Source of the DNA: Isoetes taiwanensis
Taxonomy: Eukaryota > Streptophyta > Lycopodiopsida > Isoetales > Isoetaceae
DNA length: 64,000 nucleotides
Assembly: GCA_021234155.1 (NCBI GenBank)
Contig: JAJEKV010000030.1
Span: 9,282,390-9,346,389 of the forward strand
Direction of reading: 5' to 3'
The notes beneath the pieces were generated by a model, which saw nothing but the letters and a program-made list of their open reading frames with translations, had not been told where the DNA came from and searched no databases. The translations under genes and the position numbers were made by a program. Positions 21,950-34,044 of the stretch are shown piece by piece. Numbering within the stretch: position 1 is the first letter of the stretch; every line of letters starts with the position of its first letter.

Positions 21950-24300
21950 TAAAAAGGAACCAATACACATGAGATGAAACCACCATATCAAATGCTCAAA
22001 TTCTATTAGACCAATAAAAACCAATAGAGCTATAGGAACAAATGACAGAAACACGTGACTAGACAAACATGTATAACGAACGGAGCAAGCAACACAAAAG
22101 AAGTAGCAAATAAATAATGGCGCAATTCTGAGCAGAAGGAATCGAGGGAACATAAAGCAAAGGGAGCACAACAGAAGAGACGATGGAGTCATGAACGAAA
22201 AGACGGGCTATAACAATGAATAGAATAGAATAGAATAGAATAGAATAGTTTTTAACGTCCACGGAGACCAATAGGTCATGGGACCCATACAATGGGCTAG
22301 TACAATCATTACTACTAGGATTAAAAAACCCCTGCCTCGAAAGGTTTTCAAGGGAAAAACCTTTGCAGTAATGATGATACTAGACAAGCTTAGATAAGCA
22401 GACGTTTATCTAGAACCTCAAGTATGTATAATGCCAAGTCATGCACAGAGGGTGCGCTGAGAAGTTGTGGAAGCGTGGAATGGAATGCTAAGGTCGAAAA
22501 ATGATTCCGGACTATCTCAAAAGCAGGGCAACTCAGAAGAGTATGGCTTTCATCTTCAATAACCTGTAACTGGCAACAGGCACATAGTCTCGCTTCTCGC
22601 GGCAATTGCGGCCGCTCCCATCTACCTGTCTCAATCCGTAGCCTGTGGGACCCCGTGCGAATTGATGCAATAGCTACAAGCTTGTTCCTGGACAATGAAG
22701 CAAGCAAATAAGCTTGGGGCCAAAGTGGGATTTATGTGTGCATGATAATGACCAGTTTTCACTTGGGCCAAAGTAACTGCGTCCCATATCTTTTGAGAAA
22801 AACGACCATTAAGATATTGTTGCAAAAGCTCGGGGATCGAACCGGCAAAGCATCGGCAAAGGCTCGGGTTGCCTGACCAACGGGAAAACCATGTAGTGCA
22901 ATGCTCTTTCCAACATCGTTTCAAACGCTGAGGAGATTCAGCCATGGCAAGTGCAAGAACAGGATACCTAACATCATCCATGTGGTGCACCTTGCAGATA
23001 TAGTGGAGATGGCGCTTCATGGCAGAATGTTGAAGAAGCCAAAAACCTGTCTCTTGTAAAAGAATAGCATAGGGCACCGTTGTTTTAACTCAAGGTCAAG
23101 TGAGAAAGGACTTTTGCACCCGCCCAAGCTCTCCCAAGCACTAGCACTAATGGCAGGCCCCCATACTTCAGAACCATACAGTAAAATAGGCTCTACCAAA
23201 GCCCGAAACAAGTGGGCTTTCCGTGGCCAATCATGAATTTCTGCTCGAAAACAATTGTTTTGCATTGCATAGAGTGCTCTCCATCCAGCAGCCACCCGCT
23301 TGGTAATACACTATTCCCAAAGTGTGTTCTTACAGAATTCTACACCAAGATACTTGTAGCTATCTATATTATATACTTGTAGTTATATTCTATGACTAAG
23401 GAACATAGAGCAAGTAGACTACAGTAGAATAAGAAGCCAATGAAACTCGAGTAGCAAGTTCGTGAACATATGAATGGAAAGTAGGAGGAAAAGAAGCAAG
23501 GATACATTCCCTTGAAGAAAATCAAATATGAAAGTCGAGCAACGCCACTTGCACATGAAGCTAGGCATGAAGGATTTATCAAGAACACATGATCAATAGC
23601 ATAATGAAAGGAACTAGAGTATAAGCAGTACGATCACCCTACCTATATATAAAGGGCATGTCAAATGTGCTAATATCAAAACCAGATGGATGAACATGCA
23701 TAAGAACCTATAATATCTGAACGATGTGCATAGAAAGCAAGATTACTAGAAAACGTGAATAAATGGGAATTACTACCCTAAAAAGAATGACCTCATGACA
23801 AAACTCAAGAATATCCTAGCCCAAATAGTGGTACTACATGATACATGCGCTAACAAAGCTTCTAAGATAGTCCCCGAAATGTACCACATGAGCACTGACC
23901 CTATGCCTTAAAAACCTAAGAAAAGAACAACAATAGTCAGAAATTGCCAAACAATAGTAATAATGCAACACTTAAAAAGCAGAGGCCGAAAATCACATTC
24001 CACACATCACAGGTTGTGTATGTGTCATAAGAGGGCAAAGAAGACCACAAAATGACAATTGCACAACTGAGCTAGGTCTTGAAATTTATACACTAGAAAT
24101 GCAAAAACTAAGTCAAAGAACGTATAGGTGGAGATGCACCAAAAAGACCACGGCAGCCAAACAAATAGAAGAAATAATGAGACCAGTTCCACAAATAAGG
24201 GCCCAACATATATGCATCAAATGGAGCTGATAAGTAAAGACCAAAAGCAAAAGAAATGAGCAATATTCACTAAAGCACTAAAAAAAGTCATAACATCATG
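21950..24300 (+). repeat. 1 kb repeat R, copy 1, split by a LINE
   Basis: The flanks of the LINE (up to about 22217 and from about 23388) join to give a sequence matching 28186-29213. Shared blocks include ACATTCCC-TTGAAGAAAATC, GGCATGAAGGATTTATCAAG, ACTACATGATACATGCGCTA and GAACGTATAGGTGGAGATGC. Copy 2 has ATAACAATGACTAAGGAAC at the matching place, so it shows the empty site before the LINE arrived. The left limit of the repeat is uncertain. No protein is recognised in it. Confidence 0.7.
22218..23387 (-). mobile_element. 5'-truncated LINE (ORF2 C-terminal part, 3' UTR, tail)
   Basis: Reading leftward it begins inside ORF2 with AGWRALYAMQNNCF near 23290, then LVEPILLYGSEVWGPA, and ends with the C-terminal block ASIRTGSHRLRIETGRW and the Cys/His motif CACCQLQVIEDESHTLLSCP near 22560. 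The 3' UTR has GGGGTTTTTTAATCCTAGTA and GGTCTCCGTGGACGTTAAAA, then a (CTATT)n tail (22218-22248). Frameshifts make it dead. The sequence ATGA flanks both ends and may be a target-site duplication. It is the same family as the LINE at 42-47 kb. Confidence 0.8.
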
Positions 24301-25640
24301 TTGATTAAGGTATTACCAAATGCCACCCACTTTGAGAGCGTTTTTTGTCCTTGGAGATGTCATTTGGATAATATGCCATCATTTGGACAAGCATGAATCT
24401 ATGGATCCCAAACCCTCACCACCGTGGAGACTATGGCATCGCGACTCCTAGGTGTGGAAGTGTGATCTTGTGGCAACTATTTTCCTTGTAATAACCTGCA
24501 AGCTGAGGGGTATGCCACCGCTTGATACATTCATTCAATCGTCCAGAGCCATCGCCGGAAGCCAACCAACAGGTGAGAGAACCCCGTAGTAGGTAACAAA
24601 GACACAAGTATTTTGGCGTTGCTCCAAAGCAATTTTTGCTTGAAGGTTTAATATCAATAAAGATATTTGCCAATGAACATTTGGTTGCACAAATGAGTTA
24701 CATATAATACTTTTGAGCTAGGCTCCAATAAATCTTCAAGCCAGAGGTTTCAATAGGAGTACCGGCGTCATCGTGCCCCCGAGGTCGCCCATGTTCGTCA
24801 AAGCCGGGACGGGTCGAGCCACCTCCTCCATGTCGCTACCATGGGTTCCTCAAGCTCCATGTACACTCAAGCCTTCATGTCAGCTGCTCGTCGCGGCTTC
24901 ATGTTGCCCTCGAATATCCCTGGCGATTGGGGCAAAAGGGGCCGCCATAATGATGTTGGTACCATATTGCATGTTGTATTCTAAAAAGCTCATTCAACGA
25001 CTTTGACCAAGCCCATGAGACGATGATCATATAATTTCATTCCACAAAATAATAATTAAATACATGGTAAGACTCCCACAAAAAATATATGTTACATGCA
25101 TTGATTATAATTTGAGTACATCATCAAAACATGTTGTAATTGGTATAAAAGATTCATCTTGAATGAACAATTCATCACCAACGATAATAATCATATAATT
25201 TCATCTCCATAAAATAATCTCCCTTAAATACATGGTAAAGAAATCTCTTGGTCCAACACAACTTTAAATCACAATTGGTAGCTTCCGGATTACATCAGTT
25301 TAATAAAAGCATTAAGGTTTCCATGTAATTGAGGATCGACCATCAATGTATTTCAAATCTTGAATGAAGTATCGGTCACTATTCTACGAATTAGAATTTA
25401 GGCCATAGATGAGCTACTATAATCGGGTGTTTACTCAATTTATGCCAAGCCTCCGAAAGTTGTATTCAGACCTACATATGGCATCATCAGGAATTGGTTC
25501 GTGCCATCTTTGACTTTTATATTTGTCATAATATATAATTCATGCATTGAGGAGGGACGACTAGTTTTCAATGCCACCCCTTAATATGTAAATGGCTTTC
25601 ATAATATTAATCACACAGGCCATGGTGTCTTTGAATTTTT
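24301..25640. other. No recognisable gene; short direct repeats
   Basis: A direct repeat (ATCATATAATTTCAT through AATACATGGTAA) occurs at about 25028 and 25189. A short GC-richer patch near 24770-24960 gives an open plus frame (77 codons) without a motif. Otherwise AT-rich. Confidence 0.4.
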
Positions 25641-25649
25641 AGGGCTTAG

Positions 25650-28600
25650 ATGAGCAGAAAGGCGCAGAGTCTCAACTCTATTCCACCGGATATGGATCTC
25701 ATTTTCCTCATGGAAACATGGGACATTCAATTGGCATCGTTACGCTCCTAGACCTCATGGCTATCATATATTTTTCGGTGTTCAATGAGTGCAATGGGCA
25801 AGCGAGGGCATGGCGGGGTTTGCTACTACCTATGAAACCTTGAGGCACTACGCCTCGTTGCACAAAATGGCAAAACCTAATAATCGCTACTTGTTTTTCT
25901 TCCTAAGAAAATGACAAATGGTTGAGATGGCGCACTCTCCCTCATAGCGAATGCTACTTTCCACATGCCGAGAGCAATTTTATAACACTCATTCGGATGT
26001 GGATCGATTGGAGCCTTATGTCCGATCTATATGATGACATACTGGCTTTTGCAAAAAGTTGGATGGCAGGGTTATGTTGCAAAAAACTTTTAATGCATTT
26101 ACAAAGTTGGCGGGTTCAAAATTTGTCAGCCCCACGGCGCGTCATCGCGGTGAACCCCAGGTGGCTTGGTCAAGGATATCGGATGAAATGCCATATTTCT
26201 AAGCTATGGCTATTCTTGGCATTCTTTGGGTAGTATCTTTGACACAGTTAATACTGTAATGGGTTGGTGCAATTACGTCTTCCACCGCTGACGCTTGTCC
26301 ATGTTTACGGGGAGAAAAAAGGCGGCTCCGGTGTGGTGGATTATCTGGCTTTTGGTTGATTTGCAATAAAGGGTCTGTCGAACTCGTTACTCATTTTTCC
26401 ATCGGGATGGATTTTCCACATCGAGGAAGTTTAGACTTCAACCCCAAACCCATATTGTTCATGCATCTTGGGAAGCTCCCGTGCACCCTAAGGTCAGGCC
26501 TCAACTCACTGGGTGCCTAAGTGGCGCCTGGACTACGACCGTGCGGGGACCTATACAATTTGTGCATTTTGAGCATGATTGAGGCGGGACTGCTGCAACT
26601 CCCCACACTTCAAGAACAATCTGCTCAGGTGACTCACCTTCGGCCTGACACTTTAAAAGATGCTTTGGGAGAGGCCTCCACGAACCCGATTCTATAGCAC
26701 CACCACCTTCGGGGATGGAACCGATGGTTTGATGATGAGTGTCGAGCTCAAACGTAAAACATTTTTTAAAGAACTTTTCATCGATCCCATCTATGAGGCC
26801 TCATGGTAAGCCGCCTTAGTGTCAATACCGTTCCTTTCTCAAGAACAAGAAGGCAAGATACCTTCATGAGCATCAAAGAAGACAATATGTTTGGTCTCCT
26901 GGACCGCACCATTAGGGTGGACATTACGGAAAGGGTCTTGAGCAAGCTCGCTTTTAAAATTTATACGGAACATCACCCGGGAGCAATGGGTACAAGATAC
27001 TTTGCAATGTCGGGATGACCGATCATCGGCGTTCCACCCATCCCTCCACAGATAGGCATGGCTACGGTTATATCAGAGGGGGATGTCATCATGGTAAGAA
27101 GCGCCTAGCTAATGGGAAGGCGCAGATTTGATGGCACATTGCACGAAGCTTCTGAAATGGGTGGGCCTCCAACGTGCCTGTTCTCACGGCATTGTTCAAT
27201 AAAGCATTGCCGAAGGCTTCCATACGCAATGGACCACTAGTAGAGTAGTGCCCATATACAAGCAGGGACCTCAATGTCCGCCAACTACCGCACTATTATG
27301 GTCAGCTCTCTCTTGCAAAACCGGCATCCTTGATCGACGCTCAACAATATGGGCGAAGAGGAAACGGAGGTGCGAGCTGGACCGGGCAGGTTTTCGCCCG
27401 GACATTCCACCATTGATCATATCTTCACTCTGCGCACATTGATTGAAGATAGCAGGAATCCCGGCAGAACCCATCTTCGTTGTTTCGTGGATTTTGCAAA
27501 GGCATTCGACAACATACCCGCCCATAGTTGCTATGGGAATGGTGCAAACCGGGACCCCCGACTTGCTTAATATTTATATCATCTTAACATAGGCATGCTT
27601 TGACCCAGTATCACATCACACACACCCGGTGACGGTAGCATTGGAGTCGCCGTGTTGCCCCTCTCCCCACACTCTTTGGCCTCTACATTGATGGTTGGAA
27701 GATTGGCTCTCTTGAAAGCATGGAGGTTCTGGCGCTTATATCATGCATCACACAATCCGGCAACTCATATATCTCATACGATGTCAACCTCATGGCCTAT
27801 ACTCCGCAGGACATGCAACGTCAAGGATGCTCTTGACACTTTTTGCCAATTCACCGGCATGCAAGTTAACTTTGGCCAAAACTAGGGTCTTTGCTAGTTG
27901 CATCATCCCGTCGCCCAAGGCTTCCCACATTCACTTTTGTAGGGCAGGAGGTAGAGGTGGCATCACCTACAAGTACTTGGGATTGAGTTCTCAACTACCA
28001 CCCATTGGGATAAAATCTATCGGGTTGCGGGTGGGCTGCGGGTTGGAAAGCACTATATGCCATGCGAACAAATTCTATTAGGACCAAAAAATAGAGTTGT
28101 ATGCCCGGGGTCACTAAACATTTGTTTAGGCCTTGGTTGAGCCGGCCCTTTTGTATGGAAACAAGTTTGGGGTCCAAAGGATATCCCTCAAACGACTAGA
28201 CAAACACTGAATGACAAAGGGAAGCAGTGCGTAAAGGGCCAAAGGGAGCACAAAAGAGCATGGGCCCCCGGGGTGAAGTCCATAACAATGACTAAGGAAC
28301 TCAGAGCAAGTAGATTTCAGTAGAATAAGAAGCTGCATTGGAACGCCATATCGTTTACTGAACAAAAGGAATGGAAAGTAGGAGGAAAATACGCTTTGAT
28401 ACATTCCCCTTGAAGAAAATCAAATATGGAAAGTCTTAACGCTGAAACTGTTTGGAAAGACAAGGTGCTCGCTGGCATGAAGGATTTATCAAGAAAACAT
28501 GATGTGTAGTGTAATGACAAAGAAAGATCGCGAGGCACGATAAACTATACCTTGATGCTACTTTCCATGTCAAATGTGGGATCAAAGGCGATGGATGAAC

Positions 28601-29243
28601 ATGTTAAGAACCTATACTATCGCCAAGAAGTCAATCCCTAGGCACAAGAAAGCAAGATTTGTAGAAAACCCATGAATAAATGGGAATTATAGCTTCCAAA
28701 AAGAATGACCTCATGACAAAACATGATTGAAAAGAATATCCTAGGCGTTGGCAGTAGGTACTACATGATACATGCGCTAACAAAGGTTTTGCTGATAGTG
28801 CCAAATGTACCACATGAGGATGAATGTCATGCCTCAAAAACCCAAAGATTTGCCCAATCCAATAGCGATATGTTCGACATAGTAATAATGCAACACTTAA
28901 AAAGCCGAGGCCGAAAATCACATTCCACACATCATGGGTTTGTTGGGTCATGTCATAAGAGGTTATGGATGACCGGAAAATGACAATTGTGTCCCGAGCT
29001 AGGTCTTGAAATTTATACACTAGAAATGCAAAAAACTAAGTCAAAGAACGTATAGGTGGAGATGCACCAAAAAGACCACGGCAGCCAAACAAATAGAAGA
29101 AATAATGAGGTTTTTAAAATAAGGGCCCAAATATATATGCATCAAATGGAGCTCTTTTTGTTTGGGTCCAAAAGGCAAAAAGAAATTGGTCTCCGTGGAC
29201 AAAAAAAAGTCAAAACCTATTCTATTCTATTCTATTCTATTCT
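25650..29243 (+). mobile_element. Decayed plus-strand LINE
   Basis: Pieces appear in the expected order. Endonuclease start DMDLIFLMETWDIQ lies near 25690 and an endonuclease-type SGVVDY block near 26335. The start of the reverse transcriptase, GFRPGHSTIDHIFTLRTL, is near 27400 with CFVDFAKAFDNIP near 27485. Next come PLSPTLFGLYIDGW-like residues near 27660, CQFTGMQVNFGQ near 27845 and GWKALYAMRTNS near 28050. Repeat R occupies 28186-29213 in place of the C-terminal domain. The family 3' motif TTGGTCTCCGTGGAC and a (CTATT)n tail (29217-29243) close it. Many frameshifts and stops; not functional. Confidence 0.75.
28186..29213 (+). repeat. 1 kb repeat R, copy 2 (unoccupied site)
   Basis: It matches 21950-22217 plus 23388-24300. 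Differences from copy 1 are clustered in short blocks rather than spread singly. Near the 3' end one such block reads TTGGTCTCCGTGGAC, the LINE 3' UTR motif, where copy 1 has ATGAGCAATATTCAC. Confidence 0.7.
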
Positions 29244-29249
29244 TATGGA

Positions 29250-30784
29250 TCACAAGTCCAATGTCATGAAAAGGACTCAGCTACGCCGAAATCTGAGAAT
29301 GTACTCCATCGTGTTGATAATGTGCAACCATGTTCATTTATGGAGACCTTATCGATAGCCTGAAGGAATAGATGACTAATTCTAAGCATCTCACTTGCAA
29401 AGCATCCTGGAGGAAACCCCGACTAATCTTCACCTGAAAATTAATGCAAAGCATACTGCAAAATCATAACATGCCAATTTGGGAATCCTACCAACTGCGT
29501 AAAGGAATATATGATGATCTACGATATCATCCTGCCAAATAATGCTAGAAATATAAAATAATAAAGGGACACATGAATAACCTTACCTTCAGTATCATCT
29601 GTAAAAATGCCAGAAAATTAAAACAATTATATCTTTCATAGTCTAGATAAAAAAATGTCTCTTATGTGCCAAAGAAGATTCAAACCCAGATCTTGAGCCA
29701 AACAAAGGAGCACTGTGATCATAGCTAGCTGGAAACAAGCTCCAAGAGCCCCCAAAGTTGCAATAGCGACAAAAGTAGTAGTTGACCTTCGGCCACAGAT
29801 GAATTAGAAAAGAAAGATGTTGGAAAATTAGCCACTTTTCAATTCACAACAAGGAATAATACCACCTCCAACAAGTGAAACCGAAAAATTATGGGAGATG
29901 GAAACAAACGAAATGGAAGAAATTGTGCTAGTCTAAGAGATAAGAACCCATGACCACGACAATAAAAACCATGGGGCTATCCAATGCACAAGGTCCTTAA
30001 AACCAATCGTCCGCTAAAAAAAATGGGACCTTTACAATAGCTTGAAAAAAGCATTTGCCAATGTAATGGGATGTGATGATCTAGCCATAATATGAAATTT
30101 TTTCAAGACACTAGAATACATGCTTAGACAACCTTTTTAATCCAAGCTTTTATAATTCCTATCAAAAATTATTATGATCATCTATTTGCTATGAGCGAAC
30201 TTTTCTCAAGAAATGAATGAAGATTATGTGGAGAGAGGTAGCACAACATGAATTAGTACACGAATTTGCCTTCTCATATTTGAAACAAAGTGGCAATTAG
30301 AGTGAAGCTAAGAACTGCACAGCAGTGGCGGCGAAGGCAGCCACGACAAATTCTTGTATTATTAAGTAATATTAATATCTTCACTTGTAAGTTTGTAGAA
30401 GCTAATCTAATGATTAGGTAATAATATCTCTAAGTGTGGAGAGCTAATCTTATTAGCAATGACTACATAATATATCTTCTAGTTGTGGAGATTGTGAGGC
30501 TAAGATTTGCAACAAAATATTTGTGCACCACATCAAAGTTGCACTCAGAGCAAAAAAAAAGTGCTCAGATATTCACAAAATATAATGACACATGCATGCA
30601 CCAAAGTTGTATGGTCAATATTGTATCACCTTCCATGTTGCTACTATTAAAGAGATAGAAGGACCAATGGACATTAGCAAAGAGATAATTAAGAATGAAC
30701 ACACACATTTGCACCTACCATGTGTAGAGGTGCTTCCAAGTAGAGCCCTGCCAATCTTGGCTTTGTGGTTCTCTTCCCCTAATT
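29250..30784. other. No recognisable gene
   Basis: AT-rich DNA without domains on either strand. Short frames at 30434-30786 have no motif. GGCGGCGAAGGCAGCCACGA at about 30325 resembles a short stretch near 21845 and may be an unclassified small repeat. Confidence 0.4.
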
Positions 30785-30905
30785 AGCATAATAACAGGGG
30801 GATTTTTTTGTAATTTTATACGTTTTTTTTGGCATAGTTTTCTATGATTCTGGGGTTGTATTCATGGAGTCATACTAAATAGTATTTTCAGAGCGCATCA
30901 TTTTT
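30785..30905 (-). repeat. Short dispersed repeat, copy 4, inverted
   Basis: It reads TTAGCATAATAACAGGGGGA on the plus strand, then a T-rich stretch and ATACTAAATAGTATTTTCAG before AGCGCATCA, so it is inverted relative to the copies at 11.9, 18.6 and 21.0 kb. Divergence is greater here. Confidence 0.6.
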
Positions 30906-31779
30906 GGGGCATTGATTTGGATTGGCTTAAACAATCTAACAGTAACACTGCATTCATCTACATCGAACTCCATAACTTTTGTCCTCTGGACCCTTGCCTT
31001 CTCGATTCTTGTTCTTGCTGGCGGAGTCAATTGTTGCTACTTATCGGTATGAGGCCATCGCTTTTGTTATGCTAGTTGATGCTAGAAATTGGCTTTTGTT
31101 ATCTTTTTTGGTTTAGCACAATGCCTTTCTTTTTTTTGCAAGAAAAAAGCATGGGCATCAATCTATAGGGATCAAAAATATTAGACGAAAGATTAAGCTT
31201 TCTTATTCTAAACTCTGTTTTTCATTCTTGTCTTTATTCTTGTTTCTTCATTCTTGTTTGTTGTTTGTTATTTCTTATTCCAGTGTCTTTAAATTTGGAA
31301 GGACCAGCTCTCTGACAATGTTTTCCATAGCATGAAAATGATGCTCACTGTTCTTAAACAGAAAAAGCCTTTGGGACTCTCTTTCTGCCATACCTATGTC
31401 TTGGTTCTCCCCTGCTTCAGCAAAATCGAACAATTCTACCAAAAAAGGGAGAAAAAAACTTTTGTTGCTTCGTCTATGGGGCTTCCTTTCTATTATAGCC
31501 ATCTCTGTTTCTGGCATGCTTCAGCGAAATCGAGCAACCCTAAAGAAAAGACAAAACCTTTCCATTACTTCTAGAAACGATTCTAAACTCAGAAAAAGGC
31601 CTCCCGTCCTAATCTTCTGTTCAAGTTTCATGACTTTAGAACAATATCATGACTTTAGAACAATAGCGAAAACTGGCACAAGACACTATTCTCAATAGAT
31701 CATTAATGTTGATACTTGTATTACTACTTTTTTTAGAAATTCTCATGATTGTTCCCTTTTATATATACAGTTAAGGATG

Positions 31780-32080
31780 AGAAGAATGGTAGAAAACAGA
31801 TGAGGCCCATGCTCATCAGCCCTATGCAGGTTGTTTAATAGGCTCAAGGTTACATTGTAAAGTCGTATCATTGTTCTTCACTTGCCCCTCGCAAGAGGCG
31901 ATCGATTTTTGAGGAGTTTTTGGATGTGCACTCTTATGCTTAGGCAGGTTGCTTCCCTCGGTGGGTCTCCGCTTATCCACTGAGATTTTATTCCTGTCTC
32001 TGCATTTGTACTTGTATTTGACTCTTTGATTGAATAAAGTCTAACGTCCTTCAACAAAAAAAAAATATATATATATATAT
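31780..32080 (+). mobile_element. Retrocopy 3' end with AATAAA, poly(A) and (AT)n
   Basis: The sequence ends GATTGAATAAAGTCTAACGT, then a short spacer, then a run of A (about 32056-32064) and (AT)n to 32080. An AATAAA signal about 18 bases before an A run is what a reverse-transcribed polyadenylated RNA leaves. No coding region is recognisable upstream, so the source RNA (LINE, SINE or gene) and the 5' limit are unknown. Confidence 0.5.
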
Positions 32081-32254
32081 CTTATATCACTACCCTTATT
32101 GAAGCATACAAACTTCACATGTAACTTATATCTATTTTCAATTCCTGAATGAATGTATGAATAAAATGTCTTCAACACATCTATAATATCATCACATATA
32201 TACTACGTATGTTCTTTACTTTGGCCATCATTCTCTACACATTTCAGAAGGCTC

Positions 32255-32690
32255 CGTAAGGGGCCAAAAAAAATTAGACTTTACACAAACCATTACATTT
32301 AACACTTTTAAATTAAATTCCCCCTTATACCCCCTTTGGTTTTGGTACATATTCATACGGGGGTGACATCGGGTGACGAGAGCTATTTTTGCACTGGAAG
32401 AAACAGATAAGACATGTACAAAATCAATACTATTTAGCACATTACCCCAAACTTTATAGTATTTTACAAACCTCATTATACAATATACAAAAACTTGTAC
32501 AAGCATACCACACAATGAGGATCGCTATACAATTAAGATTGAGTAATAATTTGATAATATGCCCATACAACAGCTTTCGATGCCCGCAATTACCCCCGTG
32601 TGAATATGCACCCAAACAAAAAAAGGTTCAAGGGGGAATTTAATTTAAAAGTATAGTTTGTATTATGGCACAAAGTTTTGTTCCTTATGG
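32255..32690 (-). mobile_element. Foldback element, copy 3, inverted
   Basis: Relative to copies 1 and 2 this copy is inverted. The hairpin-side arm lies at about 32255-32380 (with GGGGCC and the signature GTACATATTCATACGGGGGT) and the other arm at about 32590-32680 (CCCCCGTGTGAATATGCACC). The core at 32400-32580 matches the reverse complement of the copy 2 core. The UUCG loop is mutated here, so this is probably the oldest copy. Confidence 0.65.
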
Positions 32691-33600
32691 ATTTTTTATC
32701 CATCGTTGATTGGGAGCCGTTGATTGGTGGCATATTCCTAATTTTGTGCCACATTCATGGATATTAACAAAAATACATTAATGCCTTATGGTCTCGATTG
32801 ACCATACGGTGAAATTACATTAATCTAGAAAAAAATACCCAATGGTAGCATCGACCACGAACTGGATGCTGGATGCTACCACCATCAAGAAACCTTGCAG
32901 CTCTGCCTTGGATGCCTGCACAGCTACCAATTCAATTTCACCATTCAATTTCGCTCAATTTTAGCAATCCCATCACCGTTCGATTTTGCTCAATTTCGTT
33001 ACCAGTCGCCATTCAATTCCGCTCAATTTCAGGAATCGGCCCCTGCCCCTGCCCCTGCCAAAACTTAACGCCTGCCCCTGCCCTGTCAAAACTTAACGCC
33101 TGTGTTTTTGAACCTGCGTTAAACACGGTGTGGGTTCGGCTTCATGATCACCATCCTGCTAGGCGCTCTCAATCTGCTCAAAATTCCACATCCGATAGAA
33201 CCGGCATGTTAAGAGATATGTCCGCCCAGTAGATCTGGCCATATCCGCATTCCACCCTTTCTATTTCCATACCATGCAGGCATCGGCCACATAACCTGAA
33301 ACTGAAGCCAAAAAAGGCATTTTCACCACTAATTGCCACAAGCTCCTCAAACTTGCAGAAAGATACGAATTTCTATACAATACGCCACAGAAATCAAGGA
33401 CAAACCATGCCAGAAACCCCTCCACAAATATGAAAGGAAAATATTGCAAGCTTCTGAATCTTTTTTTCCTATTCAATGCATGCTCCAATCCCATAGCCCT
33501 AGAGAATGGTAAAGAATTAAGAATCTCATCGCCATTGTGAATTACAATTATATAATGGTACAAGCTGTACTTAGCCAAATGTATTCACATATACGTATAA
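32691..33600. other. No recognisable gene; small tandem words
   Basis: Near 32935-33050 the words ATTCAATTTCGCTCAATTT and CCCCTGCCCCTG recur several times, and AAAACTTAACGCCTG occurs twice (33058 and 33087). No gene is supported. Confidence 0.4.
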
Positions 33601-33783
33601 GAGAAAATCTCCCACGAGAATCTTTTGGGAAATAATCTGCGAGGCGGCAACGCCAGCGGTGGCGGCGCACGAGCAGCGGAGCCGCGAGTGGGCTGCCACC
33701 GCTGGGCCGCTGGTGCGCCGCCACCGCTCTGGCGGCGCCGCCTCGCAGATTATTTCTCAGAAAATTCGAGGGGGGGATTTTCC
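33601..33783. mobile_element. GC-rich hairpin (foldback MITE-like)
   Basis: The arms are about 70 bases each. The left arm (33601-33670) contains AATAATCTGCGAGGCGGC and GCGGTGGCGGCGCAC. The right arm (33712-33783) contains their complements, GTGCGCCGCCACCGC and GCCGCCTCGCAGATTATT, ending GGGGGGATTTTCCC. The spacer of about 40 bases is also GC-rich. It is an island of high GC in AT-rich DNA and has no coding content. Confidence 0.75.
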
Positions 33784-33827
33784 CATGCATAATGCAATGA
33801 GACCCTCAAATTTCGCCGTAACTTCAG

Positions 33828-33945
33828 ATCCAAGCTCCTTGCTCTGTAGATCCGAGCACCTTGTTCTGTAGATCGCTGTTGGAAGAACAATGTAGATCTG
33901 AGCTCCTTGTTCTGTAGATCGCTGTTGGGAGAACAATGCATTGCA
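33828..33945. repeat. Tandem AGCTCCTTGTTCTGTAGATC units
   Basis: The word GAGCTCCTTGTTCTGTAGAT with a following GCTGTTGGGAGAACAATG recurs three times with small changes, about 30 to 54 bases apart. Just beyond, GACGGAAGCTTTTTGGCG is repeated at about 33979 and 34013. Confidence 0.75.
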
Positions 33946-34044
33946 GCGAAGCTAAAGATATTCCCGCTCAAACGCGAAGACGGAAGCTTTTTGGCGCATC
34001 TCTTTTTGGTAGAGACGGAAGCTTTTTGGCGAAGCTCCATGCAG

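Noticed and set aside
25028-25240. Direct repeats as LTRs of a small retroelement
   Set aside because: The repeated part is only about 45 bases, without TG...CA ends, primer-binding site or polypurine tract.
29680-29720. Possible tRNA gene on the minus strand (GGGTTTGAATCTTC box B-like)
   Set aside because: No convincing box A at the right distance and no cloverleaf could be drawn; only the SINE head at 41.03 kb passed.
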